Source: Clonostachys chloroleuca
Taxonomy: Eukaryota; Ascomycota; Sordariomycetes; Hypocreales; Bionectriaceae
Assembly (NCBI GenBank): GCA_037952775.1
Contig: JBANAY010000004.1
Coordinates: forward strand, 12,214,001-12,278,000
Direction of reading: 5' to 3'
DNA length: 64,000 nt
In this document: piece by piece, positions 44,074-55,221 of the stretch
How the letters are laid out: every line of letters begins with the position of its first letter
Numbering within the stretch: the first letter of the stretch is position 1
Notes under the pieces: model-generated
Told to the model about the DNA's origin: nothing
The model's input: the letters and a program-made list of their open reading frames with translations, nothing else
The model's database searches: none
Made by a program: the position numbers and the translations under genes

Positions 44074-46449
44074 CTAGGGCCGCCTGGTGCTTTCTGTTGA
44101 CTTCTCGTCAACTTCATCTCGATTCGCCTCTTCCGCATCCTCTCTCTCCTGGAGATCCTGCTCAATCTCCTCGAACTCTGTGATGTGTGAGTTAGAGTCG
44201 CTGCTTCTCTTGTCAGGGATCTCGCCTCCGCTCATCTGCCACTCCATCAACTTGCTGAATGCACTCTCTGGGTTGGCGGCAAGCTCGGGGTAGCTGCCGA
44301 TCTCGGCCACCTTGCCCTCGTTGTTGAGAACGATGATCTGATCAGACCTCTTGATGGTGGAAAGTCGGTGAGCAATGGAGATGGTGGTGTTGCGCCCGCG
44401 GAGCAGGCCGGCAAGTGCCTCATTCACAAGTGTCTCAGACTCGGCGTCCAGTGCCGAAGTTGCTTCGTCCAGCACCAGAATATCGGGGTCCTTGAGAAGG
44501 GCCCGAGCGATCGCGATGCGCTGCTTCTGACCACCAGATAGTTGTGATCCTCTGGCACCAACCTGAGTCTCCAAGCCATCAGGGAGGTCGCTGATGAAGT
44601 TGCAGTTGGCTCTTCTTGCGGCCGTGATGATCTCCATCCGTGTCGCCTGAGGATTGCCGTAGGAAATGTTCTCCGCAATAGTACCAGAGAAAAGCACGGG
44701 CTCCTGTGAAACCATTCCGATGCGTCGTCTTAGCGACTTGACATTCATCGTTGAGATGTCCACGCCGTTGATACTGATGGTTCCGCCTATTGGGTTGTAG
44801 AATCGTAGCAAGAGCGATGCCACAGTAGATTTGCCACCTCCGGACGGTCCAACAACGCACACATTGCTTCCCGATGGGATCTCGAAGTCGAGGCCGTTGA
44901 AGATTCGGACAGCCGGTCGTGTTGGGTAGGCAAAGCTCACGTTGTCGAACCGAATAGGACCTTGTGCCGACTTCACAGGAACCCCAATGGTTTGATGAAT
45001 TCCAGGCTTGCGATCCTGCAGCTCAAACAATCGGCTTGCGGCACCCACACCCTTCATTAACTCCGAGTAGAATCCGGACAAGCCAAACAAGCTGGAGCCG
45101 GCAAAAGCCGTGTACATCATGTATGATGTCAGCTCTCCTAGTGACATCTCTCCAGTCCTGACCAGGTTGCCTCCCACCATCAACATGGCGAGGATGGTCA
45201 TGTTACCGGCCCAACCAGTTGAAGCAAAGAATGTAGCAGAGATCAAGGATTCCTTTCGGCCCAGAGCAAAGATGCGGCGAATCTGCCTATTGTAGCGACC
45301 GACCTCCTGGACCTCACCAACAAAGGCTTGACTTGTCTTGATGTTGCCCAGCCGTTCCTCGGCAATCTTGGTAAGGGTTCCTAGGTTTTTCTGTATCGAG
45401 CGACTGACATTGCGAATTGTTCTACCGTAGAAGAAGGCGCCAATTGCGATTGGTGGGAACATGAGAAGTAGCATACCGGTGAGCTTAGCACTGGTCCAGA
45501 CCATGATGGCAAAACCGGCACCACCACTGAATAGGGCCCTTAGACCATCGCTGAGATTCTGTGTAACGGATTTACCCACAATAACGGTATCAGAGCTTAG
45601 TCGCGAGATCAAGTCACCAACACGGTTTGCGTCGAAGAACTCGGCATCTTGGACATAGGTTCGTCGGTACAGCTGGGATCGAAGTCTGGCGACAACTCGT
45701 TCGCCCACGATGCGCAGAATCACCACTCGGCCAAAGGTAGACATGGCGCCAAGCGTAAGAATTGTCCCGAGACCGATGAAGAACTGGTTGAGAGTAAGGC
45801 CGAAAAGTTTAATGTCCTCAGACTCGTCCTTTGTGGCCACGTCCAAGATTCGACCAACGGTGAACGGAATAGCCATCGAAACACTTGACGAAAAAACCAG
45901 AAAGACGAGAGCAATCGCGAGCCATCGTAGTTCTGGCCGAGCCACCTTAATCAGTCTCCAGATCTCATTGAAGCCGGCCTGGCTCTGCATTTTCCCCTCT
46001 TTGGATAATTTGGCGCGGAGGTTAAGCTGGGCCGCCTTGGTCGCCTTTTCGCTCTTCTCGAACTCATGGGGTTCTTCCTTCTTCTCCTTGGACTCTGCCT
46101 CTTCAACCTTCTCCACCACTTCTTCTGTCTTAGAAGGCACCTGTTTTTGGAGCCTGGGAGCAGCTGAGAAAGCTCGCCAAGGTCCAGAATACAAGCCAGA
46201 TCGATGGAGTGAGCCGGGGGTTGCGGTGAGTGCTGAAGATGGTCTGGAGGTTTGTTGTTGGAGGGATGCCTGGAAGCTTGCTACCGAGAAGGAGGGGAGC
46301 GCCGGTCGCTGCGGCGATGTCGGGGATGACGATGAAGCATGGTATTGCCTTAGAGGAAGGCTCGAAGGCCCGAAACAGGGTCGCGAAAGTGTCGTCGAGC
46401 TCTCAATCGACCGGGGGAGCAGCGCCCGTCGCACTGCTCCCGAAAACAT
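44074..46449 (-). CDS. MDL1: mitochondrial ABC half-transporter, Mdl1/ABCB10-like
   Basis: Inner-membrane ABC half-transporter. Yeast Mdl1 exports peptides from the matrix. Intronless, 791 residues. The N-terminus (about 1-110) is Ser/Arg-rich with almost no acidic residues, a typical mitochondrial targeting sequence, followed by a charged Glu/Lys linker. The six-span exporter domain runs about 170-470. The nucleotide-binding domain follows, with Walker A GPSGGGKS, signature LSGGQKQRIAIARAL, Walker B ILVLDEATSALD and the switch His in SIAHRLST. The single NBD means it must dimerise. Mdl2 is a close paralogue. Atm1 is less likely because its characteristic sequence blocks are absent. Confidence 0.9.
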   Translation of the reverse strand: MFSGAVRRALLPRSIESSTTLSRPCFGPSSLPLRQYHASSSSPTSPQRPALPSFSVASFQASLQQQTSRPSSALTATPGSLHRSGLYSGPWRAFSAAPRLQKQVPSKTEEVVEKVEEAESKEKKEEPHEFEKSEKATKAAQLNLRAKLSKEGKMQSQAGFNEIWRLIKVARPELRWLAIALVFLVFSSSVSMAIPFTVGRILDVATKDESEDIKLFGLTLNQFFIGLGTILTLGAMSTFGRVVILRIVGERVVARLRSQLYRRTYVQDAEFFDANRVGDLISRLSSDTVIVGKSVTQNLSDGLRALFSGGAGFAIMVWTSAKLTGMLLLMFPPIAIGAFFYGRTIRNVSRSIQKNLGTLTKIAEERLGNIKTSQAFVGEVQEVGRYNRQIRRIFALGRKESLISATFFASTGWAGNMTILAMLMVGGNLVRTGEMSLGELTSYMMYTAFAGSSLFGLSGFYSELMKGVGAASRLFELQDRKPGIHQTIGVPVKSAQGPIRFDNVSFAYPTRPAVRIFNGLDFEIPSGSNVCVVGPSGGGKSTVASLLLRFYNPIGGTISINGVDISTMNVKSLRRRIGMVSQEPVLFSGTIAENISYGNPQATRMEIITAARRANCNFISDLPDGLETQVGARGSQLSGGQKQRIAIARALLKDPDILVLDEATSALDAESETLVNEALAGLLRGRNTTISIAHRLSTIKRSDQIIVLNNEGKVAEIGSYPELAANPESAFSKLMEWQMSGGEIPDKRSSDSNSHITEFEEIEQDLQEREDAEEANRDEVDEKSTESTRRP

Positions 46450-47413
46450 GGTGGAGGCGTGGGATGAGGAAGAAAAAATTAAGAAAAGGCCGACGGCTCA
46501 GCGCGGCATGGTCGGGGGGGAAGGTGAGGAGGAGCGAATCCTATGGTTTGAGAGGAGGTATCAAACCGAATTTGTTGTAGTGAGAGAAGAAGATCACTCC
46601 GTCATCATCGCGATATTCCGATGACGGTGCGGTTGGTAAAGTGCAAGCAGCTGGATGCAGGCGAGCGCTTTAATTATGAAGAGTACCTCTTCAATTACCA
46701 CCACTAACGGACTTGGGAAGCTTAGTGAAATTTTGGTGGAGCTCAATTCTCCGAAGCCCCTCGGTCCTGGATCGGCTCTAAGGCGGCCGGGCTGTCCTGT
46801 ATGTAATGGTGTCGCCATAATCTAGCGCTCGGCATCGCTGAGGTTTGAACCTCGCTGCGAAAATTGAGGCATAAGACAAGGAAACGTGAATGAACATGTG
46901 AACAGCAGTCCAATCGAATGCTATCAGACCAATCCCTTCGGCACTCGCTGATAGTCGTGTTGTCCTAACTTACAGGGAAGGCACTTATCAATAGCGCGTG
47001 ACACAATGATGGCATGAGACGAGCTTTGCGAATTGCATGCAAATGCGAACATAGTATTCTCTCCCAACAGATCTGAAAATTACCTACCTACCTATGGATA
47101 TGGATATCGTAACTATGAATGCCCTCCGTTCGCCATGATTGAGATAAAATCTCATGATCCACCAATCTCAGTTCTGCAACTTAAAAAAGAGTACATGCTC
47201 GGTTATCCTGGCCCGCAGCCACAACCGTTCCCCCTCATCTCTCGATTCTGAAATGGAGAGAAAATAGGTTCATGATATGACCAAATACTGCCCCAGCTAG
47301 TCCCCATATATCACTACATGTGAGCGAATGTTATTGTACAATGGCACGAGCCGTATGCTACTACTGCGTGTGGCTGCAAATTCACCCTTCGACATCTCAA
47401 GGCGGCAGACTCA
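46450..47413. other. intergenic region MDL1 / RTT103
   Basis: 964 bp with the MDL1 promoter and the RTT103 3' flank. It contains a short TACC microsatellite near 47083-47094. No gene supported. Confidence 0.45.
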
Positions 47414-48795
47414 TTATTTCAACATTTCGGCAACATCAGCATCAATCCCGTCGTCGTTACCCAAGTCGGGAAATTCGCCGTCGTCGATTCGGCGCCTCTT
47501 GTTAGACTCGCCGAAGTAAATTGGGAGACTCTGCTGGGGAACGGTTGTAGTTGAAGCAGGTGCGGTCTCCAGACTGGAATCGGCATGAAAAGGTGCCGCT
47601 TCAGCTGAGGGAGGGGTCAGAGCCTCCATAGCTGGGGGAGTAAGAGCTTCCATCTTTGGCGGCGTGAGGGCCTCCATCTTCGGCCTCTCTGGCTCGGTAT
47701 CTTGGTTATCCAGTCCCTTTTCATCTGGTGATCCATTTTGTTCGCTAGAGCCCAAGGCCTGCATAATTGCCAATTCCACCACCTGCTTCTTTTTCTCGAT
47801 TTCTGATTTGCGCTCGGCCAGTCTGTTGGCAGAAGTCTTGTCTGCCTCGAGTGATGTGCGGTGCGTGTCCAAGAGCTTTTCCAGACCCGTGATAAGGTCT
47901 TCTCGTGCCTTGACACATTCCGCCACGGCAACCTCTGCACTTGCTAAAGTCTTGAGGAGGCCGTGAAGACGAGCGGCATAGACTGGCGCAGACGGAGCAG
48001 GTGTTGAAGTATCCGTTTGCTTCTCATACTCCTGGTCTGCTGTGGAAACAGTGCCCTTGAGGGGGCCACTCAATTTGGCAACTGACTGGTGCGCAGAAAT
48101 CAATGGCGCGAATTCCGAGGGCACAGACGACCCTCCAAATGGCGACCCTCCAAACGCTGGCTTAGCAGTGCCTCTAGCTTTGTCAAGTTCTGTGTGCTGG
48201 TCAGTCACCTTGATTCCGTACTGTGAAATCTTTGGAGTGGAGCCTACCTCCAAGGCGAGTCTCAATGGCCTCTTGGATGGGCACCTCAAAAATCGTCCTG
48301 TCCTTCCATACATCCACGACCCTCCTTATTTTCCCTTGGAGTTCTGAAGGAGCACCTTTGTAGGCAATTGCTGTTGCTTCCGCAATAACGGGAGAGAATG
48401 CCAAGATAAAATCTTCTTTGTGGCGAATTCGTGATTGCTGAGCGACCTCTTGAAGCGCATATATGTTAGATAAAAGATGGAGCGCTGTTCGAGGGCATTT
48501 TAAATAACAAAAGGGCAATGCAAATTCCAAATCACTAGTTCAAACATACCGTTTGCAAGGTAAATGAGACTGAGGCGCTTTGAAGCTGAGGAGTCTCTCA
48601 GACGTTGCACCCACAGCTGCACTGTACGGTCTGCATGTCTCCTGTGGGATGGATCAGTATTTAGATCAGACGTTGGGTAGGTAGTTGGAAAAATCACCTG
48701 TGGAACATGATCCATTGTGCGGCAGTAGCGATGCTGTCATGGCTGTCATTTAAGGCTGAGAGCCTTGCCAGCACGGCATCATCGTTGTAGGCCAT
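47414..48795 (-). CDS. RTT103: RTT103-like RNA polymerase II CTD-interacting factor
   Basis: Nuclear factor that binds Ser2-phosphorylated Pol II CTD and takes part in transcription termination. Exons are 48795-48698, 48641-48550, 48448-48248 and 48189-47414, with introns of 56, 101 and 58 nt. The product is 388 residues and the frame closes exactly. The CID domain (about 1-130) reads HRRHADRTVQLW, KRLSLIYLANEVAQQSR and FSPVIAEATAIAYKGAP across the junctions. A coiled-coil segment (about 215-280) follows. The C-terminus has three tandem copies of an octapeptide, (K/A)MEALTPP, then KRRRIDDG and an acidic end. Spt8/SCAF-type CID proteins are alternatives, but length and order match Rtt103. Divergent from clathrin light chain. 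Confidence 0.85.
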
Positions 48796-49476
48796 GTTTA
48801 CACTCTCTGGCCTGAGCCTATCACGTGTGCAGCCGAGTGAGATTGGGAGAGTAATTGGCCTTCCCTTGATGAGAGACGACAGAATAAACTGACCGCGACA
48901 ACCCTTGACTAGCAGAGAGAGCCAATGGATCCTCTGCGCATATGACCAGGCTGACTACAGTTACTCGCAGGAAATGGAGGCTTCTGATATGCGGTTGGAT
49001 TCGCTGCAGGAATCTGAGCCCCCTCAACCGTTCAAGGCCCCGAGAACCAGTATTCTAGAGACTGGGGTATACTATGAAGTACGCTTGAGCAGATTGACTG
49101 CGACGACCCTTGGGCGCGGGGACTGAGGAGGTTGCAGAAGTTGATGGGACTAGAAGAAAGCAAGCTTGTTGATGTACACGCAGAGTGTAGGGAGCTAATG
49201 TGGATACCTGCATTTGAGACACTTGCATTATACCTGATAACTCAATAATTCCTCTTAGTGCGGTCGCTAGTGGGCCTGACACCGCCCGGCAGTTCCACCC
49301 AGCAGCGCCAGAAACCTTACCTAAGTAAGGAGCCGTGACGACGGATGAACCAACCTCATCAACTTTGTGAAAGTTGTCTTCTAGTTGCCTTTGTCTACTT
49401 TATCCACCACCCGATTCATTCTTCCTCGAGCGCATTTTCTCAAGATCACACATAGCCGGTTTTTACTGCTTCCACC
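48796..49476. promoter_or_regulatory. shared divergent promoter RTT103 / clathrin light chain
   Basis: 681 bp between divergent starts. A pyrimidine-rich stretch precedes the clathrin light chain ATG, whose context (CCACCATGG) is strong. Short frames inside are not conserved. Confidence 0.5.
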
Positions 49477-50303
49477 ATGGCCGACCGATTTCCATCGCTT
49501 GAAGACTTCGATTCAGGAGGTAAGTAGCGGCGACCGCAGCACAGGTTTGGCTTTCGCGGAACTGATGTTTTGGGTATAGCACAGCCAGATATCAAGAACC
49601 CCTCGGCGGAGCCTTCGGCCGATGATTTCCTAGCTCGCGAAAAGGCTCTTCTCGGTGACGATGCCGACCAGTTTGCAACTGCTCAGGATGCGTCTGCCTT
49701 GGGAGACGGTGGCGACCTGCTAGGCGAAGGCGGAAACATCGACTCGACGTTCGAATCACAGTTCCCAGATCTGTCAAACCCCGTGGCGGTGAGTTCCAGG
49801 CGAGATTGTGCGGTATTTGTGATATGCGACTGATGGGTTTCGTACAGGGCACCGGAATCACCCCAGGCAACACCGTTACTGGTCCTTCCGTCAGCTACAA
49901 CTCAGGATTCCAGACCACCGTTTACGAGGAGGAGGAGCCCGACGTTATCAAGGAGTGGCGCGAGCGCCGCGATGCTCAGATCAAAAAGCGAGCTGAGCAG
50001 CTCGCCGCTCAACGAGAGGAGACCATCAAGGAAGCGCAGTCCAACATCGATGACTTCTACAACAACTACAACGCCAAGAAGGAGAAGGAGATCGCCCAGA
50101 CCCGTAAAGAAGCAGAGCAGTTCCTCGCTAACATTGATGATACCGTTTCTGGAGGAACAAGCTGGGATCGTATCGCTAAGCTTGTCGACGTCAGCGGGAA
50201 GGGCGCTAAGGGCGGTGCTTCTGGATCTGGCAAGGAGCGCTTCCGCGAGGTGCTGATGGGTTTACGGAAAGACGAGAAGGCGCCTGGAGCTACGGGCTAC
50301 TAG
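49477..50303 (+). CDS. CLC1: clathrin light chain
   Basis: Regulatory light chain of clathrin triskelia at the trans-Golgi, endosomes and plasma membrane. Exons are 49477-49519, 49580-49788 and 49848-50303, with introns of 60 and 59 nt. The product is 235 residues, near the usual fungal length. The N-terminus MADRFPSLEDFDSG opens the family. The segment after the second junction, GTGITPGNTV, continues smoothly. The heavy-chain-binding helix is the long charged coil DVIKEWRERRDAQIKKRAEQ (about residues 105-185), ending in a basic tail SGKERFREVLMGLRKDE. Residue numbers are approximate. Its convergent neighbour is the cytochrome oxidase subunit gene, 286 bp away. Confidence 0.92.
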
Positions 50304-50589
50304 GATTTACGATGACAAGGAGATTGCCATCTGATGAGCTGGGACTTTAGAGATTGGCTTTGAAATCATTGATTGCTGAAACCTCATCCACCTTTTTTAA
50401 TGTATTGTAGAAACAACATATGGGAGTCAAGGTCGCGTTGCAACTCGTTGCCGATGCAGGCGTGATACAAAAGGAATATGTATTGAACGTGTGTTACAGA
50501 CTCAACTGAGCCATATGGCTATTTGTGCTATCTGATTGAGTTCTCTCTATCGTATTCCTTGGCCCAGGAGCTTCTAGTAGAGGGGTCCA

Positions 50590-51045
50590 TTAGTTGGGGC
50601 CGAACCAGGTGTTGTAGCCGGCGACCTTGCGACCGCCAGCGTAGAGGGAGGCTGCGTTTGTTAGAACCAAATCTTGAATAACTTTCTGGGCGTTAGGGAT
50701 GTGAACGAACCGCCGAGGGATCCCCAAAGGAGGACGACGTAGGGAGCAATCATCCAGCGGCTGCGGTGGCCCTATTTCCAATTAGTCGCCAGTTCCTTCG
50801 CCTTGATCGTTGGTTACGCATCGTTCATACAATCTGCCAGAGACGGGTGTGGGCCCTGTAGGCATTCTGGTAGAGGCGCTGGTTCTGAGGCACCGAGTTC
50901 TTGGCGTTGACGAGGCTGTGATGGTGTGAGTTAGCTATGATGAGCAAGATGGTTCGGGTGCAGTCGGAATGGCCAATTGACGGGTTGCGAGGCGACAGGA
51001 TAGTGAAATCAATTGGTGTCGTAGAGGAGAAAGAACGTACGCCAT
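50590..51045 (-). CDS. cytochrome c oxidase subunit VIIa-like (Cox7), with a 5-nt first exon
   Basis: A 70-residue single-span protein, probably the nuclear-encoded complex IV subunit in the inner mitochondrial membrane. Four exons: 51045-51041 (only ATGGC), 50915-50831, 50771-50711 and 50651-50590, with introns of 125, 59 and 59 nt. The frame closes exactly. The spliced protein starts MALVNAKNSVPQNQRLYQNA and ends VAGYNTWFGPN. One hydrophobic span (about residues 38-56, APYVVLLWGSLGASLYAG) follows the RLWQ and PR/RSRW block seen in fungal Cox7. No single unspliced frame shows the gene. The identity comes from recalled family pattern and length and could be another small respiratory-chain subunit. 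Confidence 0.7.
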
Positions 51046-51390
51046 CTTGACGGTATTGAGAGCGTCGATTGGAGCTTGATCGGTTCTGGGATGGGTAGTC
51101 GTTTGTCAATTGGAGAGGGTTCGTCTTGGAATGAGGCCATAATGTGGACGGGCTTTGCATTTGCACTGGTCCGGATGACTCAGCACCCGATCCCAGCACG
51201 TGCACCCGCGCCAAGAAATGCCACCCGAATAATTCTGCAGGGAAGCTTGTTCAATTGGCACCAATTCCTACGTAACTCGAGATTTAGTTTCGCCGGCGGT
51301 CATTGGAGACACCCTTGCAACGGCTTGAGACAATAGCATCGATGCGCCCACCGGCGGGTTAACGCTGCCTGGATTCATGTCATAGGCAGC
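51046..51390. promoter_or_regulatory. shared divergent promoter COX7-like / PPR-like gene
   Basis: 345 bp between divergent starts of two mitochondrial genes. This compact arrangement could allow co-regulation. No specific motif recognised. Confidence 0.4.
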
Positions 51391-53820
51391 TTGATTATGC
51401 CGGGCATTTTCCAGCAGATGGGACATTGCCGTTACACCAAAGGAGTACCTTTCCTCTCCTCCAGGTCTGCCTATAGCTCAAGCTCATCTGCTATCGCAAG
51501 TCGACGACTTCCTTTCCAACAACTCAACTACAATGCGAGACAGCGGCCACGAAAAGGCTGTTGCCAAGTTGCACTGAGCCCTGGATGCCGTGCTCAGTCG
51601 GCTGAGGCTCGATGGTTTTCAAATTGCCAACCAAGTGCTGGGAGACGAGGAGGAAACAACGCATCGAGGCGAGTCAATGGACGACGCTGCCTTGCGTCTG
51701 CGCATGGTCTAAAAGATGATCTGGAAGAATCACGAGGCAGGCACGAAGTGATAAGGCACCCTTTGAAATCCGTGAAGGACTCTCCGTCTCAAGACCTTTC
51801 CAACTGGAAACATGCTTTTCAAAGCGTGCAAACAGAACGTGGAAAGGACGGCGTGTGGGAATGTTTCGAGTTACTTCTACGACAGAACCAGCTTCACCAA
51901 TTACTTCTGCCCGGTGCCGAGGATTTGCGGGATGACATCATTGAGGCAGCTGTTGTCGACGACAATCGAATCGAGAAGATCATCGAGGTTGATCGAAAGC
52001 TCTCGGTCTTCGGGTATTCTGGATGGCCCGACCTGTATGTCAGAGCCATGTATTTTCTGGTCAAGGAAGGAGATGCCCAAAGGATAATGGTCTGGCATCA
52101 TCGCCTCCTGGAGATTGACCCCCCGGGTCCAGACGAAATTGCTGGATTATTTTCAAGCTTGGTACAGAATTCTCATTGGCGCATTCAAGAATGCTTAGGA
52201 AAACTGTATGTCTCTGGGCTGGAGCGCCAGCTCTATGATTTCATCATCCCGGCACTGTTTGATGCTGGCCAACTGAAGCTGGCTCGGAAGTGGCGAAAAT
52301 TGTTCATTCAGCAGAAAGACTTCCCGCTATCGTCGAGGTCGAGGCCCTTCATAAGATTTCTCAAGCGCTACTATCCGATGATAGAACTCACCGAAGAGGA
52401 ATCTTTTATCATAAGTCGTCCTCTCTCACCTGAGACGCTTGTTGAACCCCCTTTAGTTGCTGACACATCTACATTTCAACCGGCTCTTCGCCGCGACGGA
52501 CTGGTCGCAAAGTGGTTTGCAAGTACCTGGGTATCTATAGAATTTGCAATTAATTTGGTGTATCGGCTTGGCATTGAAGCTGTGGGCGCTAGATCACTGC
52601 AAGCTCTGACCTTACGCGAATCAACCTCCGAGCTTGTTTTGGTCCGCCTACAGCATCTTGAAAGGCTTGGCATTCAAATATCGCCACAGGTGTATTGCCA
52701 TGCTCTTACCTACTTTGCTCGGACGCGCAACGATCCCCTCCTCCGCAATTTAGCAATGTGCGATATTCACCCCGACGAGTTTGATAATCCAAAGAAAAGG
52801 CGGACGTTGCGAGAATATGCTGCCCAGCAAGGAGATATGGAACGTGTGGCACTATTACGAGCTGTCGAGATGGCAGTTGAGAATCAACCGTCTTACCATG
52901 AACTCAATCGCGTACTGAGGCGCATTCTTCACGGAAGACATATTGGAAAGGCCAAAATCGTTTTAGACCGCATGAACGCACTGCAGATCAGCATCACGGA
53001 GGATAATGCACAGCGACTGCTGGACCGAGTGTTCTGGGGTCTGGGAAAGCACCCCAAGAAATGGAGCATCCGAGTTTCAAACAATGCAGAGCAACGAATG
53101 GACCCCCTCGACCGGGCAATTCGCATTGTCCGGCAACTTCGCTTTCATAACATTCCTATCCCTATTGGGCATTGGAAAACCCTATTCTATAACCTTGGTC
53201 GCACTGGTCGTTTTGATGAGCTTGAACAGCTTATGATCGAGTTTGTTCAACTGTTCAGACCTCCCACACACCGGCTGATACCGATTTGGGATCATTTGCC
53301 CGAAACTGGCACCGAGAAACAGAAACAATACATTCCGTCAGACTTGGAATTTACACATCGCCAACACCCAGTCCAGGAAGTTTTCGATGGCCCGATGCAA
53401 CGCTCCATTCTGAGATGGGGCTTTGACGATGCAGTCCAAAGAATGCCTAAAAGAAGTTTCTTTGAGAGAACGAGGCCAAGCGATTTCGATATTGCATGTG
53501 GCGTGCGGATGCTGGCCTCGCTTAGAGACCAAGGGGTCCTGATAGAAAAAGGTATGATATCTTCTCAGGTTCCTCTTCGCATTAGCAAAGCCATTGCAGC
53601 CGAGAAGACACACAGGTCGAGAGACAGTAAGGAGCTGTCACATGATCATGTGAGAGAGCTGTTCCAGGAGGCATGGGGCTCGGATCTTTTTGAGAACATG
53701 CCTCCGTTTGGGAAAACGCTCAAGGCTAGGCGGACTGGCAGGGCAAATATTGGTTTGCGTCTCAACCAGGGGGTCGATGACGACAAGGGGTGGAAACACC
53801 TTTTCAGAGACGGGAAATAA
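51391..53820 (+). CDS. PPR-like mitochondrial RNA-metabolism protein
   Basis: An intronless 809-residue protein. The N-terminus is rich in Arg and Ser with few acids (SRSAYSSSSSAIASRRLPFQ), consistent with mitochondrial import. The rest is almost all alpha-helical, with spaced helix pairs such as HALTYFARTRNDPLLRNLAM, ELNRVLRRILHGRHIGKAKI and HWKTLFYNLGRTGRFDELEQ that look like degenerate pentatricopeptide units. Fungal PPR proteins of this kind support mitochondrial transcripts or translation. The exact target is unknown. It could instead be a TPR-like or other helical-repeat protein. There are 5' alternatives for the start. The ATG at 51391 and another two codons later fit equally well. Confidence 0.65.
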   Translation: MIMPGIFQQMGHCRYTKGVPFLSSRSAYSSSSSAIASRRLPFQQLNYNARQRPRKGCCQVALSPGCRAQSAEARWFSNCQPSAGRRGGNNASRRVNGRRCLASAHGLKDDLEESRGRHEVIRHPLKSVKDSPSQDLSNWKHAFQSVQTERGKDGVWECFELLLRQNQLHQLLLPGAEDLRDDIIEAAVVDDNRIEKIIEVDRKLSVFGYSGWPDLYVRAMYFLVKEGDAQRIMVWHHRLLEIDPPGPDEIAGLFSSLVQNSHWRIQECLGKLYVSGLERQLYDFIIPALFDAGQLKLARKWRKLFIQQKDFPLSSRSRPFIRFLKRYYPMIELTEEESFIISRPLSPETLVEPPLVADTSTFQPALRRDGLVAKWFASTWVSIEFAINLVYRLGIEAVGARSLQALTLRESTSELVLVRLQHLERLGIQISPQVYCHALTYFARTRNDPLLRNLAMCDIHPDEFDNPKKRRTLREYAAQQGDMERVALLRAVEMAVENQPSYHELNRVLRRILHGRHIGKAKIVLDRMNALQISITEDNAQRLLDRVFWGLGKHPKKWSIRVSNNAEQRMDPLDRAIRIVRQLRFHNIPIPIGHWKTLFYNLGRTGRFDELEQLMIEFVQLFRPPTHRLIPIWDHLPETGTEKQKQYIPSDLEFTHRQHPVQEVFDGPMQRSILRWGFDDAVQRMPKRSFFERTRPSDFDIACGVRMLASLRDQGVLIEKGMISSQVPLRISKAIAAEKTHRSRDSKELSHDHVRELFQEAWGSDLFENMPPFGKTLKARRTGRANIGLRLNQGVDDDKGWKHLFRDGK

Positions 53821-54066
53821 TTGTAATATATACAACCAAGAGGCACAAACCACTATGGCCATAGTAGGTCGTGTTTTCTAGAACATAAAGCGTTCTAGTG
53901 AGTAAATATTGTCTATGGAATAAGTACATACATGATTAAACAAGAAAAAAAACACCGAAACTCCTATTTACACCATTGGCTGCTCCCCTTGATTGTAATA
54001 CATCAATCGATAAATGTGAGTATCAAAAGCTCTAAATAGCCACTGCGGCCAACCGGCCCAGTTTCC

Positions 54067-55221
54067 CTAACGTTTTTTCTTGGGCTTGACTAGGAGAAGG
54101 ATGAAAAGACCGGCGATAATTATGATCAAAAGAAGGATGATTTTTCGCTTTGTTGTCTGCCGTTGGTACCCGGACGCAACCTTGATTTCGACGTCGGCTG
54201 CTTTAACGTCCGTGTTCATTCTCTCGACGTTGTAATCTATTCTATCGAGCATGGTTCCTTGGTCAATGACCATGGTCTGTAGATCCCGGAACAGATCCGA
54301 GAGCTCGATGATACCCTGTGCGATATCCTCAATCTCACGCTCTCGTTGAGCGATGACGGCATCATTGGAGTGAAGCATCCGTTGTTGAGTAGCCTGGAGT
54401 AGGGTGGACTGCGAAAATGAGCGGTCTGCATCGGAATCTTGGAGAGATGGCTCGAAATAGGACCCCGGCTGTGGTGTACTGGCGCGCTCTCCCGTTGGTG
54501 TGCTGAAACCGCCCATTCCACGGAGCTCTGAACAAGGTCAGTCATGATATACGTCATAGAGGATAAGTGGTAATAGACTCACTCTTGAGGTATGCGCTTT
54601 GTTTCTTTCTAAAGTTTGAACTGGCATCCTGGACCCTAGTCGCCAAGGAGATCTGTATATTCTTCGCCATTGTCTCCTCGGCGCTGGTGATGGTTCCGGT
54701 GTGTTTCGACTCGCGGACCATCTGTTCCACCTTCTGGATGCAGGCGTGGCATTTGTGGAAGCTCTTCGTGATGTCCTGGGTGAGCCTCTCGATCTGGGCC
54801 TCCTCTGCCTTTTTGGCGTCGTCATCGTCGAACCCCGGGAGCACATGCTTTTGGTGAAGCTTATCGAGGCCGTGGCCTTTCGTCGCAATGTCGGCGAGTA
54901 TTTCGGTGATCTCGTCCGTTACGTCTGCCCAGCGAGGTGGCAGCACGTCCATCTCAATCACAGCGTCGCCATCGTCCTGGTAAGCCGCCAGGAGACCTCG
55001 GGAGTCCTCGGGCGCATCGCTTCGGCTGGCAAAGGAATCGCCGTAGCCTTCTGTGTTGCTAGAACTCGAGGCACCTCCGACAGCATACTTAAATCGCTGA
55101 GTAGGGTGATGGGCGTATGACTGTCGGTAGGAGATGTAGCTGTCCGGATAGTGGTTAGCAGGGAATGATAGAGGAGGCCAAGCGGGAGGAGCATTTACAG
55201 ATTGGTGCGGTCGCGCCACAT
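54067..55221 (-). CDS. TLG2: t-SNARE Tlg2 (syntaxin-16 type)
   Basis: Qa-SNARE for fusion of endosome-derived vesicles at the trans-Golgi network. Exons are 55221-55199 (23 nt), 55139-54583 and 54527-54067, with introns of 59 (branch GCTAAC) and 55 nt. The product is 346 residues. Splicing creates the N-terminus MWRDRTNLYISYRQSYAHH, the Vps45-binding N-peptide of this family. The unspliced frame from 55219 would replace it, so the 55221 start is preferred. The Habc region (about 85-190), SNARE helix (about 250-310, central Gln in MVIDQGTMLDRID) and C-terminal anchor IILLLIIIIAGLFILLLV before a basic KPKKKR tail follow in order. Confidence 0.92.

Noticed and set aside
45710..46624. A 304-codon plus-strand frame
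   Set aside because: Antisense to the mitochondrial ABC transporter, with no domain and no conserved block.
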